From Pedobacter hartonius (GTDB lineage Bacteria; Bacteroidota; Bacteroidia; Sphingobacteriales; Sphingobacteriaceae), in contig NZ_FNRA01000001.1 in NCBI RefSeq assembly GCF_900107535.1, positions 434,001-498,000 of the forward strand: a stretch of 64,000 bases of DNA. Reading direction: 5' to 3'. A program made the position numbers and the translations under genes. The stretch's first letter is position 1. Each line of letters begins with the position of its first letter. A model generated the notes under the pieces. That model was not told the DNA's origin and ran no database searches. It was given only the letters and a program-made list of their open reading frames with translations. Positions 1-8,362 of the stretch are shown here, piece by piece.

Positions 1-1344
1 TATCATTTCATCAGTCAGGTAACCCTGATCAACAAATACAGCATCCCATTGACCGCCCTGGGCTTTGTGACAGGTAACTGCATACGCGAATTTAATCTGC
101 AACGCATTATAGTAGGGGTCTTCCTTGATGGCCAGCATGCGCTCACGTTTATTAGCGATATGGATATAATCTTCTGATACCCCTTCAAACAGCTTTTTAC
201 TATCTTCATAAGATAAGTTTGGCGTTTCTCCCTGTAACGTATCAAGCATCACCTTACAGGTAACATGCCCCGCATCCGGGTAATCCAAAAATTCCAGCTG
301 TACTTCCGAGAAACGGAACCCATAACGCTCCTCTTCATTTCTCACCCTGACGATCCGCGCCATATCACCATTGGCAATAAAGGATGTCGCTTCGTTATCC
401 GGCAGCCAGAAGTAATTGTTCCGTACCACCATAATCTGATCTCCGCCCGTCAGCTCTTCTTCACGGTATAATAACCTCGCCCTGATTTGCTGGTTGTACA
501 CATTGGCCGATTTGTTGGAGCGGCATACCACCAGCGAGTTTTCGATATCAAATTTGCTGTAAGCATATTCCAGCCCCTCCACAAGCTTTAGTCCCGTCAT
601 GCGGAAAATATCCTTATATCCTTTCGTGATAAATCTTGGCAAAGCCATTTTTTCTGTTTCAAGCCCCTCTTCAACCTTTTCTATATGGGTATTGATCAGG
701 TCCCGCAGCATCGAGGCATTGGCAAGTATACCCGATTTCTGCCCCTGTCTGACAACCTCCCGCAGCTCCGTCTCCATTACCCGTAGCCCGAAGCTCTGCT
801 CAATATAGGTTTTGTTTAATGCCGGTGAGTCAAGACTGCCCACAGGTGGCAGCTGCGCCGTATCGCCTACGAACAGTACGCCGCAATTCTTGCCATTGTA
901 AATGAACTCCATGACATCTTTCAAAAAAGATGAGCCGTTCCGGCTATTCCACTCATCTGCGATCATAGATGCCTCATCTATGATAAAAAGGGTGCGCTCA
1001 GCCAGGTTTGGTGCCAGCTGGAAAGCCATATCTGTGGAGACGGCAGACCGCTTTCTGTAAATCTTTTTATGAATGGTAAGGGCCATTCTGCCCGAATAGC
1101 TGGTCATCACTTTCGCCGCACGCCCTGTTGGAGCCAGCAAAACAGCACGAAGTTTAAATCCCGGAAGCGCTTTTACCAGTGCAGCAACCGAAGTAGTCTT
1201 CCCCGTACCGGCGTATCCGCGTAAAATAAAACAGCCATTATCAAGGTCGCCCGATAAAAATTCGGCCATCTGCCGGCAGAAAACAAGCTGCTCAGCCGTG
1301 GGCTGGAACTGATAAGACTGGGCAATTATTACGGCTTTATCCAT
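1..1344 (-). CDS. RecD-like ATP-dependent DNA helicase (C-terminus beyond window)
   Basis: Superfamily 1 DNA helicase of the RecD/exonuclease V alpha type. The frame is open from an ATG at 1344 to the left edge, so 448 codons are visible and the C-terminal end is missing. Walker A (GYAGTGKT) lies at residues 43-50 and Walker B (IIDEAS) near 121-126. Near the edge the UvrD-C-like motif with 'YAVTCHKAQGGQW' is present, typical of the last helicase motif in this family. It is divergent from the DUF3822 gene. Stand-alone RecD-like proteins act in DNA repair or recombination. The family is clear; the exact role is not. Confidence 0.9.
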   Translation of the reverse strand, partial: MDKAVIIAQSYQFQPTAEQLVFCRQMAEFLSGDLDNGCFILRGYAGTGKTTSVAALVKALPGFKLRAVLLAPTGRAAKVMTSYSGRMALTIHKKIYRKRSAVSTDMAFQLAPNLAERTLFIIDEASMIADEWNSRNGSSFLKDVMEFIYNGKNCGVLFVGDTAQLPPVGSLDSPALNKTYIEQSFGLRVMETELREVVRQGQKSGILANASMLRDLINTHIEKVEEGLETEKMALPRFITKGYKDIFRMTGLKLVEGLEYAYSKFDIENSLVVCRSNKSANVYNQQIRARLLYREEELTGGDQIMVVRNNYFWLPDNEATSFIANGDMARIVRVRNEEERYGFRFSEVQLEFLDYPDAGHVTCKVMLDTLQGETPNLSYEDSKKLFEGVSEDYIHIANKRERMLAIKEDPYYNALQIKFAYAVTCHKAQGGQWDAVFVDQGYLTDEMI

Positions 1345-1383
1345 TTTACAAATATGCAATGGTGTGGTTATAGAAAAAAGAAT

Positions 1384-1391
1384 TAATTTTG
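1384..1391 (+). promoter_or_regulatory. -7 box (TAATTTTG) ahead of the DUF3822 gene
   Basis: This is an exact match to the Bacteroidota sigma-ABfr -7 element TAnnTTTG. It ends 5 nt before the preferred ATG at 1397, which would give a leaderless or nearly leaderless transcript. No convincing -33 TTTG was found at the expected spacing. Confidence 0.5.
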
Positions 1392-1396
1392 CTAAG

Positions 1397-2230
1397 ATGA
1401 ACAATAGTAAAAACAGCATCCTATTAGTGGATCCAGAGTTTGATCCCAATACTGCCGCAGACTGTAATTTGTTATTGAAAATTACCGCAGACAGCTTTTC
1501 GTATGCAGTAATAGACAAGAACAGCAGGCAGCTGAAAGCTGTTTTTGACCAGCAGGAATGTGACGATACAGCCGCTGAACTGGCTTCTGCCCTGAAAAAG
1601 GATAGTTATCTGCAGCTGCCTTTCCGCGAGATCAAAGTCTCGGTATATACACCAAATACAATTGCCGTTCCTAACGGGATTTTCAATGGCAGTGAGTTGG
1701 AAAGTTATGCCAATTTCTTTGCTGACGCAACTTCAACCCAAGTAAATACCTCCCTTTTTGCCCAATTTGGATTTACTTCAGTATTTAAACTGGAACAATT
1801 TACGGAGGAAACCCTGAATACTTCTCTGGCCAGTGCTGCCAGGTACGAACATCATGCTCCCTTGCTCGCCCTTGCATCTGATGCTGAAGGAACTGCCCTC
1901 CTGCTGGATTTTACTGCAGGCTCTTTCAATGCGCTGCTGCTGCAAAACCATAAAGTGATCTTTCAGAACAGCTTTCAGATCGATACACCCGACGAATTCA
2001 ATTATTACCTGCTGCTGCTGATTCAGGAATTAAAACTTGCCCCTGCTTGCTCAACGGTACTGCTTAGCGGAATTATTCACCAGGACGATAGTTACTATAA
2101 CTGCCTCTGCAAATATTTTGATAATATCCGTTTTAACCTTCCTCCTGCCGTTGATATTGATCACGCTATCCTTGATGATATGCCGGCTCATTACTACAGC
2201 AGCTTATTAGCCCTCGACCTATGCGTATAA
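1397..2230 (+). CDS. DUF3822 family protein
   Basis: A protein of 277 residues matching DUF3822, a Bacteroidota family with an actin/ASKHA-like look that sits next to rsmD and coaD in many genomes; its function is not established. I prefer the ATG at 1397 to an in-frame ATG 33 nt upstream because a -7 box lies between them. Visible features are 'ALLLDFTAGSFNALLLQNHK' (strand-turn-strand, about two thirds along) and a conserved-looking start 'ILLVDPEFDP'. Its 3' end overlaps rsmD by 10 nt, so the two are probably co-transcribed and translationally coupled. Confidence 0.85.
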   Translation: MNNSKNSILLVDPEFDPNTAADCNLLLKITADSFSYAVIDKNSRQLKAVFDQQECDDTAAELASALKKDSYLQLPFREIKVSVYTPNTIAVPNGIFNGSELESYANFFADATSTQVNTSLFAQFGFTSVFKLEQFTEETLNTSLASAARYEHHAPLLALASDAEGTALLLDFTAGSFNALLLQNHKVIFQNSFQIDTPDEFNYYLLLLIQELKLAPACSTVLLSGIIHQDDSYYNCLCKYFDNIRFNLPPAVDIDHAILDDMPAHYYSSLLALDLCV

Positions 2231-2760
2231 TTGGCGGTAAACTTAAAGGTATCCGCTTGAATGCGCCTGCCAGCCTTCCTGTAAGGCCTACTACGGATAT
2301 GGCCAAAGAGGCGCTGTTCAATATTCTTTATAATACCTATGATTTCGACAGCTGTAAAGCGCTCGATCTGTTTTGCGGAACAGGGAACATCAGTATTGAA
2401 TTTGCTTCCCGCGGCATCAGCCACGTTACTTCAGTAGATAAACACTCCGGCTGTATCTACTGGGTCAAATCGGTGGTAGATAAATACAAGCTGACAGAAA
2501 TAGAACTGCAAAAGGCAGATGTATTTAAATTCCTCGAGCAGCATACCAAATCTTACCAGATCATATTTGCAGACCCTCCATATGACCTCCCTACGATCCC
2601 GCTTATCCCTCAGCTGGTAGCAAAGAATAAGCTGCTGACTGAAAACGGAGTTCTGGTAGTGGAACACCCCTCGCTCCTCAAGTTAAATGACCAGCCGGGA
2701 TATTCCGAAACACGCAGATATGGAAACTCTTCGTTCAGCTTTTTTAACTATACCCCTTAA
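2221..2760 (+). CDS. rsmD: 16S rRNA (guanine(966)-N(2))-methyltransferase RsmD
   Basis: SAM-dependent methyltransferase that modifies G966 of 16S rRNA (E. coli numbering) in the small ribosomal subunit. The 179-residue length is normal for the family. It starts with the typical 'MRIIGGKLKG', carries the SAM-binding 'ALDLFCGTGNISIE' motif at about residues 46-59, and has the catalytic 'DPPYDLP' near residue 118. It overlaps the DUF3822 gene by 10 nt and is followed 3 nt later by coaD, which points to one operon. Confidence 0.95.
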   Translation: MRIIGGKLKGIRLNAPASLPVRPTTDMAKEALFNILYNTYDFDSCKALDLFCGTGNISIEFASRGISHVTSVDKHSGCIYWVKSVVDKYKLTEIELQKADVFKFLEQHTKSYQIIFADPPYDLPTIPLIPQLVAKNKLLTENGVLVVEHPSLLKLNDQPGYSETRRYGNSSFSFFNYTP

Positions 2761-2763
2761 ATC

Positions 2764-3225
2764 ATGAAGATAGCTCTATTCCCGGGATCTTTCGATCCAT
2801 TGACCATCGCACATGCAGATATCCTTAAACGAGCCTTACCTCTGTTCGACAGAGTGATCATCGGCATAGGCCTGAACAGCTCCAAGCAAAGCTTCCTCTC
2901 ATTAGAAATAAGGGAAGAGATCGTAAAGTCTGTGTTTGCAGGTTATAATAACATCGCGGTACAATCATACGAGGGATTAACCATAGATTTCTGCAAAAAG
3001 ATCAATGCCACCTACATGATCCGCGGGATCCGCTCCGTGGGAGATTTTGAATATGAGAGGGCAATCGCGCAGATCAACCAGACCATGATGCCCGAAATGG
3101 AGACCATCTTCATTCTGAGCAAACCCGAATATTCAGCCATCAGTTCCACCATAGTACGGGATATTCTCCGTAACCATGGTGATGTTACGCCCTTTCTTCC
3201 AAAGGAAGCGCTGCGTTTCCTTTAA
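2764..3225 (+). CDS. coaD: Pantetheine-phosphate adenylyltransferase CoaD
   Basis: Transfers AMP from ATP to 4'-phosphopantetheine, the penultimate step of coenzyme A synthesis. The 153-residue length is standard. The nucleotidyltransferase motif at the N-terminus reads GSFDPLTIAH, with Ala where many homologues have Gly before His. The second motif 'ISSTIVRDI' is near residue 125. Its stop codon overlaps the convergent NUDIX stop by a few bases. The last CoA enzyme, coaE, is also in this window, at 62.7-63.2 kb. Confidence 0.96.
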   Translation: MKIALFPGSFDPLTIAHADILKRALPLFDRVIIGIGLNSSKQSFLSLEIREEIVKSVFAGYNNIAVQSYEGLTIDFCKKINATYMIRGIRSVGDFEYERAIAQINQTMMPEMETIFILSKPEYSAISSTIVRDILRNHGDVTPFLPKEALRFL

Positions 3226-3842
3226 ACCTTTTCTCTGATGAGTTTACCTGCCTTCAGTACGTCTACGATAGAAGGATAGGTATTTTTGAGCACAGATTTC
3301 AGGTCTGATGCTGTTAACCACTCTGCTTTGGTGATCCCCTCTTCCTTCTGAGGGATCAGCTTCGGCACTCCCTTAACGGTCATACTGTACCAGTTCGTCC
3401 GCTTCAGTACAAGTTTACCACTCATTTCATACACATGATAGGTTTTGCACAACCTTTCATCGTTGGTAGCGATCTTCACACCGCATTCTTCCTCTACCTC
3501 ACGCAGTCCGGCTTCCTTCATTCCCTCGCCCTTTTCAACTTTACCCTTTGGCAGGTCCCATTTCTTATTCCTGAAAATAAACAGGTATTGCCCTTTTGCA
3601 TTTTGCACCAGGCCACCGGAAGCCTTAATGATGGTAAGTGTCTTTTTTATCTTTTGAAAAAGAGCTTTTGGATCTTCACTGATGATCGCATAGGGTGTTG
3701 CAGAAAACTTCCCCAGTTTCTCGTAAAAGGCCTTAAAGTTAAACCCTTTCTCTTCAATACCCTGAATTGTTTCCGTTTGCCCGGGCAATTTATCCGCAAT
3801 GATCAGTGTATTATCGTTAATGTAAATCCTGTATATTTTCAT
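3222..3842 (-). CDS. NUDIX hydrolase
   Basis: A 206-residue protein with a full NUDIX box (G-x5-E-x7-REVEEECGV) at about residues 99-121, which places Mg2+-binding Glu residues for hydrolysis of a nucleoside diphosphate linked to another group. A region of about 70 residues before the NUDIX domain has no recognisable motif. The substrate cannot be inferred. The gene is convergent with coaD (4 nt overlap) and divergent from pyrE. Confidence 0.9.
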   Translation of the reverse strand: MKIYRIYINDNTLIIADKLPGQTETIQGIEEKGFNFKAFYEKLGKFSATPYAIISEDPKALFQKIKKTLTIIKASGGLVQNAKGQYLFIFRNKKWDLPKGKVEKGEGMKEAGLREVEEECGVKIATNDERLCKTYHVYEMSGKLVLKRTNWYSMTVKGVPKLIPQKEEGITKAEWLTASDLKSVLKNTYPSIVDVLKAGKLIREKV

Positions 3843-4045
3843 CAGTATGATCGTTATTAAAAATATCCTCCCAAGCAGGTTTTATCGAATATTTCCGGAA
3901 ATAAAAGTATAAAAAATCTCAGCTTTACAAAGAGGATTACACGATTATTTAGTTTTAAACCCACTACTTTCTATTTATCGCATTGAGTATCAATTGTTGG
4001 CAAAAAAAGGACAATTGGTCTATACAAGAAAGGCATTATTTTAAG

Positions 4046-4053
4046 TAATTTTG
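4046..4053 (+). promoter_or_regulatory. -7 box (TAATTTTG) for pyrE
   Basis: This is an exact TAnnTTTG -7 element whose last base is 4 nt from the pyrE ATG at 4058. Transcription would start at or next to the start codon, so the mRNA is probably leaderless. No good -33 TTTG occurs at 19-21 nt spacing. Confidence 0.6.
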
Positions 4054-4057
4054 TAAC

Positions 4058-4702
4058 ATGTATAATAAAAGTGATGTTGAATTAAAGGTAGCTGAATTTT
4101 TACTTCAAATTAAAGCAATAAAATTACAGCCAAATAACCCCTTTACCTGGGCTTCAGGCTGGAAATCTCCGATTTATTGTGATAATCGAGTAACGCTCTC
4201 CCATCCCTCAATAAGAACATACATCCGGCAAAAACTTACACAACTGATACAGGAAGAATTCGGATCTGTAGACCTGATCGCAGGCGTTGCAACGGCAGGT
4301 ATTCCGCAAGGTGTCCTGGTTGCCCAGGAATTAGGATTGCCATTTGCCTATGTAAGAGCTAAAGCCAAAGAACATGGAACAGGTAGCCTGATTGAAGGAG
4401 AGATCGTTGAAGGCCAGCGCGTTGTAGTGGTAGAAGATCTGATCTCTACCGGAAAGAGCAGTTTACAGGCAGTAAATGCATTGAAGGAAGCAGGGTTGTC
4501 TGTTGCCGGCCTGGTATCTATATTTACTTATGGATTTGATATTGCCGATGAAAACTTCAAAGAAGCGAAATGCCGCTTTGCAACCTTATCTAACTATAAT
4601 ACCCTAATAGAATACGCAGCGGAAAACAGCTTTATCGCCCAAAGCGATGTCGATGTGTTGAACCAATGGCGCAGAAACCCATCAGAATGGGGACAAAACT
4701 AA
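4058..4702 (+). CDS. pyrE: Orotate phosphoribosyltransferase
   Basis: Condenses orotate with PRPP to give OMP in pyrimidine biosynthesis. The 214-residue length fits the family. The PRPP loop 'VVVVEDLISTGKSS' is at about residues 125-138, and the N-terminal 'FTWASGWKSPIYCDNR' matches the orotate/phosphate-binding segment. The next gene, an SRPBCC protein, begins 19 nt downstream on the same strand and is probably co-transcribed. Confidence 0.95.
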   Translation: MYNKSDVELKVAEFLLQIKAIKLQPNNPFTWASGWKSPIYCDNRVTLSHPSIRTYIRQKLTQLIQEEFGSVDLIAGVATAGIPQGVLVAQELGLPFAYVRAKAKEHGTGSLIEGEIVEGQRVVVVEDLISTGKSSLQAVNALKEAGLSVAGLVSIFTYGFDIADENFKEAKCRFATLSNYNTLIEYAAENSFIAQSDVDVLNQWRRNPSEWGQN

Positions 4703-4721
4703 GATAAAAACCCAGTATAGT

Positions 4722-5120
4722 ATGACCATTATTGAAAGTGCCACAGTAGTAAATAAGCCCGTAGAACAAGTATACACGTATTTAGCCGACCTTAACAACC
4801 ATCAGCAGCTGATGCCGGAGAATATTTATAACTGGACATCCACTGCTGACGAAGCTACGTTTACCATTCAAAATATGGCAAAACTGTCGATCAAAATATC
4901 CAGCCGTATAGAAAATCAGGAAGTGACAGCGATTCCGTCCGAGAAAGCCCCCTTTGATATTGAACTGAAATGGACAGTGGCAGATAATGGTGATGGCACC
5001 ACTACCGTCAAACATATTCTTTCAGCAGATTTAAACATGATGATGAAAATGCTGGCCTCAGGTCCTTTACAGAAACTGGCAGATCATCAGACCGAACGTC
5101 TGACTGAAGTCTTCGGATAA
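4722..5120 (+). CDS. SRPBCC family protein (polyketide cyclase/START-like fold)
   Basis: A 132-residue protein with the START/Bet v1-like pattern: 'ATVVNKPVEQVYTYLADLNNHQQLMPENI' at the N-terminus and a C-terminal helix ending 'LADHQTERLTEVFG'. Members of this fold bind hydrophobic ligands, and the ligand is not known here. It follows pyrE by 19 nt. This arrangement recurs in Bacteroidota, but no biochemical link to pyrimidine synthesis is evident. Confidence 0.85.
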   Translation: MTIIESATVVNKPVEQVYTYLADLNNHQQLMPENIYNWTSTADEATFTIQNMAKLSIKISSRIENQEVTAIPSEKAPFDIELKWTVADNGDGTTTVKHILSADLNMMMKMLASGPLQKLADHQTERLTEVFG

Positions 5121-5129
5121 CCTTTAAAA

Positions 5130-5192
5130 GCTTTCTGCTTCAAACACCTTATGCTGGTCCATGATCACCAGGAGGATAATACAGCAGAAAGC
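5130..5192 (+). repeat. Nested inverted repeat 3' of the SRPBCC gene
   Basis: An outer perfect 10-bp inverted repeat (GCTTTCTGCT at 5130-5139, AGCAGAAAGC at 5183-5192) encloses a second 5-bp stem (CTGGT at 5154-5158, ACCAG at 5167-5171). There is no T-run after it, so it is not a classic intrinsic terminator. It could be an RNA processing or stabilising structure at the 3' end of the pyrE transcript. Confidence 0.5.
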
Positions 5193-5388
5193 CCTCCTAA
5201 CTTATATCCTGCCTATCAAACCGGTGATTCATCTGTAAAATTGCGAAAGTAAAAAGCAAATCCAGACAAAAAATCAGCTCAATATACTTAGGAACAGCCA
5301 TTTATTCAGTTGATCCAAAAATTTCAGGACATAATTTCCGATAGGCCGCGATTACATAAGATGGCATCTGATTTGATCTCAGTCAGGC

Positions 5389-8001
5389 ATGAACTTCAAC
5401 AACTTTACCATAAAAGCACAAGAAGCTATTCAACAGGCTTCTGAAATAGCCCAGGGCAACCAGCAACAGGCTATTGAGACAGCTCACCTGCTTAAAGGAC
5501 TGCTTACTGTTGATGAAAACGTAGTTTCTTATGTATTAAAGAAACTCAACGTGAACCTGAATAACTTAAACCAGCAGCTGGATGAACAGATTGCAAGGTT
5601 CCCCAAAGTAAGCGGAAGCAACGGATATTTATCTTCGGGATCAAATTCCGCGCTGCAAAAGGCACAATCTTATCTGAAAGAATTTAAGGATGAATTCGTC
5701 TCAGTAGAGCATGTTTTGTTAGGACTGCTTGCAGTGAACGACAATACTTCGAAATTATTAAAAGATCAGGGCGTGACCGAAAAAGATCTCAAAAAAGCAA
5801 TCGCAGCCCTGCGGGGAGATAACAGAGTGACGGACCAGAATGCCGAAGCAACGTATAATGCATTGAATAAATATGCCCGCAATTTAAACGAATATGCCGA
5901 GTCCGGAAAACTAGACCCCGTAATCGGGCGGGATGAAGAAATCCGCCGCGTGATACAAATCCTTTCACGCAGGACGAAGAACAATCCTATCCTGATCGGT
6001 GAGCCCGGAGTTGGTAAAACTGCCATCGCCGAAGGTATAGCCTTCAGGATCATCAAAGGTGACATTCCTCAGAACCTGAAAACAAAGACCGTATATTCCC
6101 TTGACATGGGAGCCCTGATTGCAGGAGCAAAATATAAAGGTGAATTTGAAGAGCGCCTGAAAGCAGTAGTGAAAGAGGTATCACAAAGTGATGGCGACAT
6201 CATTCTTTTTATAGATGAGATCCACACCCTGGTAGGTGCAGGTGGCGGCGAGGGGGCAATGGATGCTGCAAACATCCTGAAGCCGGCTCTGGCACGCGGA
6301 GAATTACGCGCAATCGGCGCCACTACCCTGGATGAGTATCAAAAATACCTGGAAAAAGACAAAGCCCTGGAACGCCGTTTCCAAAAGGTAATTGTAGATG
6401 AACCGGATACCCAGGATGCAATTTCTATCCTGCGCGGATTGAAAGAAAGATATGAAACGCACCATAAAGTCAGGATTCGTGACGAGGCGATCATAGCCGC
6501 AGTGGAAATGTCGCAGCGTTACATCAACGACAGGTTCTTACCGGATAAAGCAATTGACCTTATGGACGAAGCGGCCTCCAAACTACGCCTTGAAATGGAC
6601 AGCGTACCGGAGAATGTGGATGAGCTTGACCGTAAGATCATGCAGCTGGAAATTGAAAGGGAAGCTATAAAAAGAGAAAACGACGATAAAAAAGTAAAAT
6701 CTCTGGGCGAAGAAATAGCAAACCTCTCCGCTGAACGTGATGAACTGAAAGCCAAATGGCAGGGTGAAAAAGATGTTGTAGACGGCATCAACACACTACT
6801 GGAACAAATCGAGAACTATAAGCTGGAGGCCGACCAGGCAGAACGTGCGGGTGATTATGGAAAGGTAGCTGAGATCCGCTACGGAAAGATAAAAGAAACA
6901 CAGGATAAGGTAGAGCAGCTGAAAGTAACATTGGAAAGTCAGCAGGGTGAAGGCCGTATGCTGAAAGAAGAAGTTACAGCAGACGATATTGCCGGTGTGG
7001 TAGCACGCTGGACAGGCATCCCCGTAACCAAACTGGTATCCAGTGAACGCGAGAAGCTGTTACATCTTGAAGATGAGCTTCATAAACGCGTGGCAGGTCA
7101 GGATGAGGCTATTGAAGCGATATCGGATGCAATCCGCCGCTCCAGAGCGGGGTTACAGGACAAACGCAAACCTATAGGATCATTCATATTCCTGGGAACA
7201 ACAGGAGTAGGAAAAACTGAACTGGCAAAAGCTTTGGCCGAATTCCTGTTCAATGATGAAAATGCAATGACCCGTATTGACATGAGTGAATACCAGGAAA
7301 GACATGCAGTGTCACGTCTGATCGGTGCGCCTCCCGGATATGTGGGATACGATGAAGGCGGACAACTAACCGAAGCAGTACGGCGAAAACCATATTCTGT
7401 GGTGCTGCTGGACGAAATTGAGAAAGCCCATCCCGATGTGTTCAACATCTTGCTGCAGGTGCTGGACGATGGCCGCCTTACAGACAATAAAGGCCGTACC
7501 GTGAACTTTAAGAATTCGATCATCATCATGACATCGAACATTGGTTCTCACCTGATCCAGGATAACTTTAAGGAACTGGATGACAATAACAGGGATGAAG
7601 TGATCGCCAAAACCAAGAATGAACTCTTCGAACTGCTGAAACAAACGATCAGGCCGGAGTTCTTAAACAGGATAGACGAACTGATCATGTTTACCCCGCT
7701 GAACCGCAGCGAAGTGAGGAATATTGCAGCACTTCAGTTCAGGCATGTTCAGGATACACTCGCAGAAATGGGTGTGGAAATTGAAGCATCTGTGGAGGCA
7801 TTGGACTGGCTTGCGGAATTAGGCTACGATCCGCAATTTGGCGCCAGGCCGCTGAAAAGAGTGATACAGAAACGTATTTTAAACGAATTGTCTAAAGAAA
7901 TACTTGCCGGAAAGATCAGCAAAGACAGCAAGATCAGGCTGGACATGTTCGACAAGCATTTTGTATTCCTTAATACAACAGCTGAAAAGGCTGAATTATA
8001 A
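5389..8001 (+). CDS. clpB: ATP-dependent chaperone ClpB
   Basis: Hsp100 disaggregase that resolubilises aggregated protein together with DnaK. It has 870 residues with the standard layout: Clp-N repeats (about 1-145), the first AAA+ domain with Walker A GEPGVGKT at 204-211 and '[14 protein letters not shown]', a coiled-coil middle domain (about 400-525), and a second AAA+ domain with Walker A GTTGVGKT at 603-610. The middle domain separates it from ClpA/ClpC. The gene stands alone, with a strong terminator behind it and 268 nt of non-coding DNA ahead of it. I could not identify a heat-shock promoter. Confidence 0.97.
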   Translation: MNFNNFTIKAQEAIQQASEIAQGNQQQAIETAHLLKGLLTVDENVVSYVLKKLNVNLNNLNQQLDEQIARFPKVSGSNGYLSSGSNSALQKAQSYLKEFKDEFVSVEHVLLGLLAVNDNTSKLLKDQGVTEKDLKKAIAALRGDNRVTDQNAEATYNALNKYARNLNEYAESGKLDPVIGRDEEIRRVIQILSRRTKNNPILIGEPGVGKTAIAEGIAFRIIKGDIPQNLKTKTVYSLDMGALIAGAKYKGEFEERLKAVVKEVSQSDGDIILFIDEIHTLVGAGGGEGAMDAANILKPALARGELRAIGATTLDEYQKYLEKDKALERRFQKVIVDEPDTQDAISILRGLKERYETHHKVRIRDEAIIAAVEMSQRYINDRFLPDKAIDLMDEAASKLRLEMDSVPENVDELDRKIMQLEIEREAIKRENDDKKVKSLGEEIANLSAERDELKAKWQGEKDVVDGINTLLEQIENYKLEADQAERAGDYGKVAEIRYGKIKETQDKVEQLKVTLESQQGEGRMLKEEVTADDIAGVVARWTGIPVTKLVSSEREKLLHLEDELHKRVAGQDEAIEAISDAIRRSRAGLQDKRKPIGSFIFLGTTGVGKTELAKALAEFLFNDENAMTRIDMSEYQERHAVSRLIGAPPGYVGYDEGGQLTEAVRRKPYSVVLLDEIEKAHPDVFNILLQVLDDGRLTDNKGRTVNFKNSIIIMTSNIGSHLIQDNFKELDDNNRDEVIAKTKNELFELLKQTIRPEFLNRIDELIMFTPLNRSEVRNIAALQFRHVQDTLAEMGVEIEASVEALDWLAELGYDPQFGARPLKRVIQKRILNELSKEILAGKISKDSKIRLDMFDKHFVFLNTTAEKAEL

Positions 8002-8012
8002 GTAAATACGTG

Positions 8013-8049
8013 AAAATCCGGCTATTCCAAAAGAATAGCCGGATTTTTT
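8013..8049 (+). terminator. Intrinsic terminator of clpB
   Basis: The perfect stem AAAATCCGGCTATTC/GAATAGCCGGATTTT has a CAAAA loop and runs into a T-run. Confidence 0.93.
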
Positions 8050-8182
8050 ATGCGTTTTTAAATAATTTACTTAATTCTGACTCTCGGCAACGTTATAATA
8101 GCTTTTTTTTCACGCGGAGACGAAGATATAAAACAATATGGCTGAATAATTGATTAGATTGTAGAATTCACTTATCTTGTAT

Positions 8183-8362
8183 ATGAAACCACCAGAAGAT
8201 TACACATCCTCCGTATCAGAAGAACCTCTTCTGAAAGCTTCATTCCAAATAAAAAACAATATATAAAAGATGAAACCATCAGGAGATTACATATCGTATT
8301 TTCTAGGCCATGCTACTTCTGATAGCTTCATTTCAATTAAAAAACAATATATATCCCAATGA
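8183..8362 (+). repeat. Tandem ~87-nt leader repeat with two tiny ORFs
   Basis: Two diverged direct copies start at 8183 and 8270. Each begins ATGAAACCAnCAGnAGATTACA and ends in AGCTTCATTnCAA followed by an A-rich run and ATATATA (8236 and 8324 onward). The first copy encodes a 27-residue ORF (8183-8266). The second encodes a 30-residue ORF (8270-8362) whose TGA overlaps the ATG of the GT4 gene (ATGA, 8359-8362). The first copy also contains the hairpin TCAGAAGA-ACC-TCTTCTGA (8216-8234). Reading frames of the two copies differ by one base in their second halves, so a conserved peptide is doubtful. Confidence 0.65.

Noticed and set aside
3435..3860. A 141-codon open frame on the plus strand over the NUDIX gene
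   Set aside because: The minus-strand NUDIX box is complete, and the plus-strand translation looks like a shadow of it.
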